This document shows positions 57,901-64,000 of a stretch of DNA of 64,000 bases, piece after piece. The position numbers were made by a program, and so were the translations under genes. This stretch comes from Phaeosaccion multiseriatum. Taxonomy: Eukaryota; Ochrophyta, other classes. The notes under the pieces were generated by a model. The model was not told the DNA's origin. It did not search any database and saw only the letters and a list, made by a program, of their open reading frames with translations. Location of the stretch: contig OZ218961.1 of the NCBI GenBank assembly GCA_965112735.1, positions 2,294,001 through 2,358,000 on the forward strand, given 5' to 3'. Positions within the stretch are counted from its first letter, which is position 1. Every line of letters begins with the position of its first letter.

Positions 57901-58845
57901 CGCACACACACGCACACACACGCACACACAAGCACACACACACGCATACACAAACACACACGCACACACACACGCACACATACACGCACACACCACCCCC
58001 CCCCTGTATCACCAACACACCTACCTGTGGCCACCATATCCTCAGCGCTGGGCAGCTGCACGATGCACATGACCTCCACCTTGTCTTTGACTCTCATTCT
58101 CCTACTCATGCCCAGCGTCTCCCACACGCTCACCGCCCCGTCAAGCCCTGCAGACACCACGTGAGCGCCATAGTCCTCGCCTGTTAAAAGAACCCCCAGC
58201 AGGACAGGGTTGCGCGCGGAGGAGGGGGGAGGGTGTGGTGTGTGTGTGTGTGTGTGTGGGTGGGTGGGTGCAGTGTGACCCCGGAGGGGAGGGGAGGGGA
58301 GCGAGAAGGGGGGGGGGGGCAGGGGAGGAGAAGTGGGGAAGAGAAGAGGAAGAGAAGGGGAAGAGAAGAGGAGGAGAAGAGGGGAAGAAGAGAAGGATCA
58401 GGGCTACGTCCGACCACTGCTGTGAAGAATCGGCTCCTTCTTCAGTACCTTGCTTCTTGCTTGTAGAATCTTTTCGGGCCGCGTTATTCCCTCTCCTTCT
58501 TCTGCTCTTCCGTCTCCTCTTCTGCTGACCGTCGCCCCCCCCCTCCTCGTCGTCATCCTCCTCGTCGTCCTCGTCGTCCTCGTCGTCCTCCCCCTCTCCC
58601 TCATCCTCCTCCTTGTCGTCGTCTTCAGTCCACCCCCCTTCCTGATCCTCATTCTCCTCCTCCTCTACCCCTTCCTCCTCCCGTTGCCGTGCTCTCCTTC
58701 CCCTTGCCCCCTCCTCCTCCTCTCCTCCTCGTAGCCCCTCACCCTCATCCTCCGGCCCCTCGCCTCCCTCCACCCCCTCCTTCTCCTCCCCCTCTTCCTC
58801 CTTCTGCCGCTGTCGACGCTGCTCTTCCTCCTCCTCCTGCTGCTT

Positions 58846-58881
<36 letters not shown>

Positions 58882-60265
58882 TATCACCAACTGTTCTTGC
58901 CGATGCCGCTGCTGCACCTTGGCTGCCGCTGCCACCCCCTTTGCCGTCTTCTTCACCAGCAACCCCACCACGGAATCTTCACACTTGCCCAACTGGACAT
59001 AATCCAAATTTTTGAAAATGTTTACCCGAAAGATGCACGCCTCCGAAGGACTGAGCACAGTCACCACCCCCGTGGCTTTGCTCAAATGCATCCCGGCGGA
59101 GAGGGCAGGGACTTGCTCCGTCCGCCGAAAGCCTCCCTTTGGTGCCGTTTTGGCAAGCTTCTTCCGCATGAGCCTGCTCTCCGTGTATGTGTTCCACACC
59201 TGTCGGCAGAGGCATGGGGGGGGGTCGGAGAGAGAAAGGTCACAGTTCTTAGAGTGGGTCGCAGCGGTGATGGTGGTGGTGGTGGTGGTGGTCATGATGA
59301 TAGCTGTAGTGATGGTGGTGATGATGGTGATAGTGGTGATGGTGATGGTGGTGATGGTGATGGTGGTGGTGGTGGTGGTGGTGGTGGTGGTGGTGGTGGT
59401 GGTGGTCACAAAGGTGATGGTAATGAGAGAGGACGACGTACGGCGCAATCGAAACCTCCCTCCCTCCCTCCCTCCCTCCCTCCCTCCCTCCCTCCCTCCC
59501 TCCCTCCCTCCCTCCCATCCTTTCTATCTAATCGGCGTCCCTCTCTTACCTCGATGAACCCATCAGCATCCGCCAACACGAGATGTTCCAGTTGCAAGTC
59601 CCATGCGGCGCCTTGACACCGCACACACAAGTCGAGCCGAGCAACGTGTGAACGACAAGCCGGGCAAGCAGGGCAATCGATACACATTTATGGATCATGG
59701 ACTCAATGATCATCATGATCACCAAGTTCAGCTCCTTCTCTCTTCCTCTCTATCTCTATATCTTGCCCCCTTCCTCTCCCTCCTCCCCACCTTGCGATCC
59801 ATGCCCCCCCTTGTCTGTCCCTCCTTCCCTCCCTCCCTCCCTCCCTCCCTCCCTCCCTCCATCGGTCCCTCCCTCTCTCCCTCACCCGTATACACCGCCT
59901 TGCGCTCGTTGGCGATAACGATGATGAGGCTCCCCTTGAGATAATCCACAATCTTACACGTGCCGTCAGCAGACAGACTAATCAGGATGTTGTGCTCTGC
60001 CACCATCTTCAGGGAGACAACGCCCAGCCTGTGCAAGCGCTGCCACTGCCTCGACAGTTTCACCTCGTCCGGATCGAGCTGACGGACTGAAACTCCATGG
60101 ACCTGTACATTAACATGTGTGCGTGGGTATCGTAGATGGATGGCCATGGAAAGGGGGAGAAGGAATGGATGGAAAAGAGTCAATCGGACGGACGGAGAAA
60201 GACATCGGTCAATGGAGAAGTGTCTGTGTCAGGTTCTCTCTCTCCTCTCTTCCTCTCCCCATCCT

Positions 60266-60311
<46 letters not shown>

Positions 60312-61945
60312 TTCTCAGACAAACAACAAGGCTCTGGTACGGAGTTGGGCACTGCACTGCAGAGTAAGCGTGAGCGGCTCTCCTCAGTACTCGGCACCTC
60401 CCACTTGTACTGTACCTGTGTGCTTCTGCTCACGGTCATGGACTCTGCGTATCTGGAGTAAGTGGACACCGTTCCCTCACTGTCCCCCACGTAGCAGCTC
60501 CACTCATCGCTACCCTCCACGAGCATTGCTGTGGGCCACACACCCACAGCTGAGCTCCCTCCTGGAAGTGGGGGTAGGAGCGTGTGGCAGGAGGCGTGTA
60601 GGTAAGCAAAGTAGGCTAGGAGGAGGAGGAAGAAGGCAATGGAAAAGGAAGTGATGGCACACACACACACATACATACACACACAGACATATATACACAC
60701 AAATACATATATATACAGCACACACACACACACGTGCACGTACACAATCACACACCTGGCGCGGTGCGAGCAACGTCAATGGTCATAACACAGCAGAAGA
60801 AGGGGTTGAGTAGCAGCGTCCGCCCCTCCTGCTCCCTCCACACCCTCAGCTTGCCGTCCCTGGCGGCGCTTAGCAGCGAGCCGTCAGCTGTGAACTGGAG
60901 AGCCAACACGCCCCCCCGGTGCTGTGCCATTGTCTGCAGGCACATCTCTTTGTTGGTGAAGTCGCTCCAAGCATCCCACGCCTTGTTCGGTGCCGTACGG
61001 TGGCGGAAGAGGAACGATAAGAGAACAACAAGGCGGCGGGGATGGTGTGTCGTGGAATGGAATAAATTGTAGGAGGTTGTTGTGAACGTTGTTTTCCGCG
61101 CTCCACCCCACCGCACCCCACCGGCCCTCTCAGCTACCCACGCCCCTGTATCGCCAACACCCCCACACCCCTGTACTGCATACCTTGATCACATGGTCTG
61201 CCCCACCGCTGAACACCAGGGGCCTCCCCAGCCCGGTGAAGGTTCCTGCCCGTGTGTGGGTGAGGGCGGTGACGGCTCCTCTGTGTGGGGAAGAGGTGGT
61301 CATTGTGTCTTCCCTGCGCTCCCCCACCGCCGAGCCTCCGAACTTGTTCCGTGGTGTAAGCTTCCAGAAGGCGATTCGGCCGTCGGTCTTCACCAGGGGT
61401 AGGAGAGTGGAGGGAGGGAGAGAGGGGGTCAGCGAGAAGTGGAGGTAGGGGTTTACATGGACAAGTGAGAGAGTGAGACGATAGAAAATGCGTTGCCGGC
61501 AGCAGGGAGAGAGACGAGAGAAGGCGGGAGGGGGACGTTCGAGAGAGAGGCACCAAGATATGCTGCTAGAGAGACACCGAGAGAAACATTAGAAAGGAGC
61601 TACAAGAGAGGGGAGTCGCTCAGTACTCACTCTGCCAGCGAACATGAAGTCGTGCTCCGACTCCAGCTTGGAGGTGACCTCAAAGGTGGTATATCTGGGC
61701 CGGTTCTGGGACAGGTTGAAGTCCTGCGTGGTCATCTCATAGCGCGCCTGCCGCGTGTTACTGCTCCAATGCTTACCCTCCTTGTCCTCAGTCACCACCA
61801 GGCGCTCCGTGACAGTGCAATCCATCTCCTTCGTTGATGCTGGGTCGTTGGGCTGGGGCGCTGGGCCGGCTGGCCTCTCCTCTGCTGCTTGCTCCTGCGG
61901 GTCGACACTTCCTTCACCACGGTGATACGTGGGGAATGGGAGCAC
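54586..61945 (-). CDS. WD40-repeat protein (13 visible exons, about 1136 aa)
   Basis: Exons: 61945-61631, 61387-61184, 60981-60756, 60561-60416, 60102-59886, 59611-59550, 59199-58449, 58180-58025, 57660-57551, 56705-56015, 55726-55584, 55114-54957, 54817-54586 (3411 nt, phases agree). At least ten WD-type blades are recognisable, for example FAGRTDGRIAFWKL, SLLSAARDGKLRVWRE, SLSADGTCKIVDY, VLADADGFIEVWNT, VVSAGLDGAVSVWET, MVSGCYDGQLNLWAA, VFASAGNDGVVRLWSF, FLFSAGHEGIVRVWNT and LVAGTQDGNIVQIAV. This implies two propellers and a scaffold role. Exon 7 holds a Gln run and a long Asp/Glu/Arg insert. Three in-frame copies of a dispersed motif read QLVIQQQ. The closest type I can name is the WDR49/WDR64-like class, with low certainty. 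Exon 1 begins at an AG acceptor, so the true start is upstream or at an internal Met. Confidence 0.8.
55262..55562. repeat. (CCCT)n array in WD40 intron 11
   Basis: Almost pure CCCT for 180 bp, then a C/T-rich stretch and a second short CCCT run. ORFs of Pro-Ser-Leu or Gly-Arg-Glu are artefacts. Confidence 0.95.
55905..56010. repeat. (CTCA)n array in WD40 intron 10
   Basis: The same tetranucleotide as the array in GCN2 intron 17, and it abuts the exon 10 donor (ACTCAC on the plus strand). Confidence 0.9.
56915..57540. repeat. 15-bp CCCATATGCCCTATA minisatellite in WD40 intron 9
   Basis: About 40 copies with CCC/TTT/CAA variants, so CATATG recurs every 15 bp for 600 bp. The period is a multiple of three, so all frames stay open (PICPI, MPYTH and so on), but it lies between exons 57551-57660 and 56015-56705. 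Confidence 0.95.
59267..59406. repeat. (GGT/GAT)n tract in WD40 intron 6
   Basis: GTGGTG and GATGGTG repeats between exons 6 and 7. The reverse strand reads poly-His. Confidence 0.9.
59457..59518. repeat. (CCCT)n array in WD40 intron 6
   Basis: A short CCCT array between exon 6 and the GGT tract. Confidence 0.9.
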
Positions 61946-62126
61946 CTAGTAGAGAGAGAGGAGGCGTGACAGCTACGGGAGAGGGGGCCATGGCTAAACA
62001 AAAGAAACAACTCTTTACTGTAGGGCTTTTGGCGGTTGGCAGGGTTGCTTGCGTCAAGGCCCCTGACTTACGAGAACTGTGTGACTGGATCAATCGCAGA
62101 CTGGCTTCAAGAGCCGGGCCGTCGTC
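61946..62126. promoter_or_regulatory. Divergent upstream region of WD40 and SAAL1-like genes
   Basis: About 180 bp between the first visible WD40 exon and the plus-strand start codon. It must hold either a short first WD40 exon (a minus-strand ATG at about 61993 in ATGGCCCCCTCTCCC is a candidate) or only 5' UTR, together with both promoters. Confidence 0.45.
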
Positions 62127-63914
62127 ATGAAGGAGGAGCAGCGAGACGAGATGGATGTGTCGGATGCCATGATGGATGATGGCGTCGGCCTCAGCGACGT
62201 GGAAGACGGGAGCCTGGTGGTGCGTATTCCCGTATTTCTCTGTACGACCTTCAACCTCGTCACCTCATCTTGTTGCACTTGCAACACACCCCGCGCTGCC
62301 CGTCCCTTTCAGAATGAAGCTCTCATCTGCAGATTTCTGAGTACCTTCGGTGAAGGCTACGCCGAAATGGAGGAGAGTGTGCGGTCGGTGGACCGCCTGA
62401 GCCTCGACACGGACGAGGAGGAAATGGAAGACGAAGGTGCAATCGTCGTATGGCTCTACACTTTTTCCCGCTTTATCTGCTCCTGAAGCCCCTTCCCCCC
62501 CCCACCGTCCCTCTTCCCACCAACAGTGGAAGTCACCGTGGCGGAAAGGCTCCGCTTGCGTGCCGGCGAGACGCTGTTCGATTTATCTTGTACCCCCCCG
62601 AACGCCGACGTCATGGTTCGGTATGGGCTGGCAGGAGTAGTGTCTTGCGTCCTTGATGAGACTCGGGGCGGAACGGCGGAGGGACGGGCCCCTGCACAGG
62701 TAGGGGCACGTCATATGAGGACCGTTGTCCAATGTATCACGCAGCCTAGCGCCCGAACGTCGCTCGATGGACCTCGCGTCTCAGCATGCCCCGCTCTGCT
62801 TTGTTTCACCTTGCTTTTTGCTTTTGCCTTTGCTTTGCTTGCTTTGCTTGCTTTGCCTTGCCCCTTGCCTTGCCCCTTGCCTTGCCCCTTGCCTTGCCCT
62901 GGGGTGCTGCGGCAGGTGACATCCATGTCCGAGACGATGGCCCTACGGTTACAAGAGATCGCCCTCGGCACTGCCGCCAATTGCGCTTCCCACACCGACC
63001 TAGTTAGGAGACTGCTCGGGACTGAGGTGTATGTAGAGCCAGGGAATAGTAGTGGTGGAGGGCAGGGGCAGCAAGCGGCTGATACGACTACCACCACCAG
63101 CAGCAGCAGCAGCAGCAGCGGTGCGGCTCCACCGCCACCGGACCCTTCAGCAGAAGACTCTGCGGAGTACCACCCTTCCTTACCGCCACCTCACCCTGTT
63201 GCTGTGAGCACAGTAGCGCCAGCACCACCACCAGAGCCTCGGCCGATGGTGGTCGCGTACAGACAAGATGCCAACTTCGCTGCTCAGCTGCTCATCACTC
63301 TGCACACGTGCGAAGACCCGTGCTGTCTGCGTGAACTGCTCCGCCTCTTCTGTTCTGTGATTCAGTTCGCACCCCGTGAGACATGCGCTTTGTGTGAGGG
63401 CCTTCGCGCCCCGGACTCTCTGCGCCTGTTGGCCTTCATCCTTCAGAACTCGCTCAATGCTTCGCTACTGGCCAGAGCGTGTCAGTTTGCCTACCTTCTA
63501 ATGTTCTTCTATGGGAAGGAGGTCATAGTGCGTCTGCTGCGACCTCCGTCGATTTCGGAGCAAGGAGGAGGAGGGGGGGGAGGAGGAGAAGGAGAAGGAG
63601 GAGGAGTGGGAGGAGGAGGAGGAGGGGGGGGAGGAGGAGAAGGAGGAGAAGGAGGAGGAGTGGGAGGAGGAGGTGGAAGTGCGGCACTAGCGGCAGCAGC
63701 AGCAGCCGCCGCCGCAGCCGCAGCAGCAGGAGCAGGCGCAGCAGTTGGTGATTCGCCGGGTGCTTCATCTACCATGCCGCCTGCGGTGTCGCTCTCATCG
63801 ATCAATCAAGGCATTGATACCATACTGGTGAGGAGAGGCGGGGAAAGTTGCATGGATATCGTACAGGGGAAACAGTGGTACCACACCAACGAGGGAGGGA
63901 CAAGCGTTGAATAG
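62127..63914 (+). CDS. SAAL1-like armadillo-type protein (4 exons, about 462 aa)
   Basis: Exons 62127-62219, 62313-62436, 62527-62699 and 62916-63914 (1389 nt, phases agree). An acidic N-terminus (DEMDVSDAMMDDG ... LDTDEEEMEDE) is followed by helical repeats: TLFDLSCTPPNADVMVRYGL, LRLQEIALGTAANCASHTDL, CCLRELLRLFCSVIQFAPRE, SLRLLAFILQNSLNASLLARA. The spacing and wording (LQEIALG.AANCA, CLRELLRL) resemble SAAL1 (serum amyloid A-like 1), a conserved ARM-type protein of about 470 aa with a poorly defined role. I call it on pattern only. Gly and Ala runs (63565-63735) separate the last helices from the tail. A CAGTTGGTGATTCGCCGG repeat copy at about 63739 is read here as AVGDSPG. The GTGAGG at 63829 could be a donor, in which case the gene would continue right. 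Confidence 0.55.
63564..63735. repeat. (GGA)n and (GCA)n tracts inside SAAL1-like exon 4
   Basis: GGA/GGAGAAGGA repeats encode a Gly/Glu run, then GCAGCAGCC repeats encode an Ala run. Unlike most arrays in the window these are translated. Confidence 0.8.
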
Positions 63915-64000
63915 AGGCATTGATGTAAGAAGAGTCTGCGTAGGAAGGCGACAGAGTATGTGTGCGTGTGTGTGTCTGTGTGTGTCTCTGTGTGTCTGTG
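63915..64000. other. 3' flank of SAAL1-like gene
   Basis: No gene visible; it ends in a (TG)n stretch at the right edge. Confidence 0.5.

Overview
This is a nuclear window from a eukaryote, most likely a photosynthetic stramenopile (ochrophyte) or another alga with a red-derived complex plastid. The evidence is as follows. Genes are cut into many short exons by GT-AG introns. A plastid ribosomal protein L28 gene starts with a signal peptide whose end reads ATA-FVAP, the Phe-led bipartite presequence typical of complex red plastids. The window also carries a GCN2 kinase, a cathepsin D-like protease and a Lin-12/Notch-repeat protein. The DNA is GC-rich and introns are packed with simple repeats. 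I cannot name the species. All exon models are hand-built from splice sites and reading phase. In every complete model the exon lengths sum to a multiple of three with matching phases.

Layout: 280-2009 (-) is an unknown protein running off the left edge. 2816-25599 (+) is a 43-exon GCN2/EIF2AK4 gene (RWD, kinase with a large insert, HisRS-like domain, about 2169 aa) filling over a third of the window. 26040-34160 is a three-unit tandem cluster of ankyrin-type genes on the minus strand (one broken, one intact, one shortened). The units are separated by CCCTGA hexamer arrays and carry several small inverted-repeat elements. 35228-35984 (-) is a coiled-coil protein and 36064-37291 (+) a MaoC-like hydratase. 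39152-41758 (-) is plastid L28 and 42087-46799 (+) an aspartic protease. 47902-54163 (-) is a secreted LNR-repeat protein, 54586-61945 (-) a WD40 protein, and 62127-63914 (+) a SAAL1-like protein.

Four of the five plus-strand-facing boundaries are divergent pairs sharing a short upstream region (unknown/GCN2, coiled coil/MaoC, L28/protease, WD40/SAAL1-like). Apart from this geometry the genes look like unrelated housekeeping functions: stress translational control, plastid translation, thioester metabolism and proteolysis.

The most unusual content is the repeat biology. Two short dispersed motifs (GGATGGCAGTGGATGG and CAGTTGGTGATACAGCAG) occur in introns and also inside exons, in different reading frames. 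An 81-bp unit repeats a GCN2 splice donor three times in frame. A 477-bp exon-pair duplication has grown the LNR array. A family of small hairpin-core elements with terminal inverted repeats sits in the ankyrin cluster.
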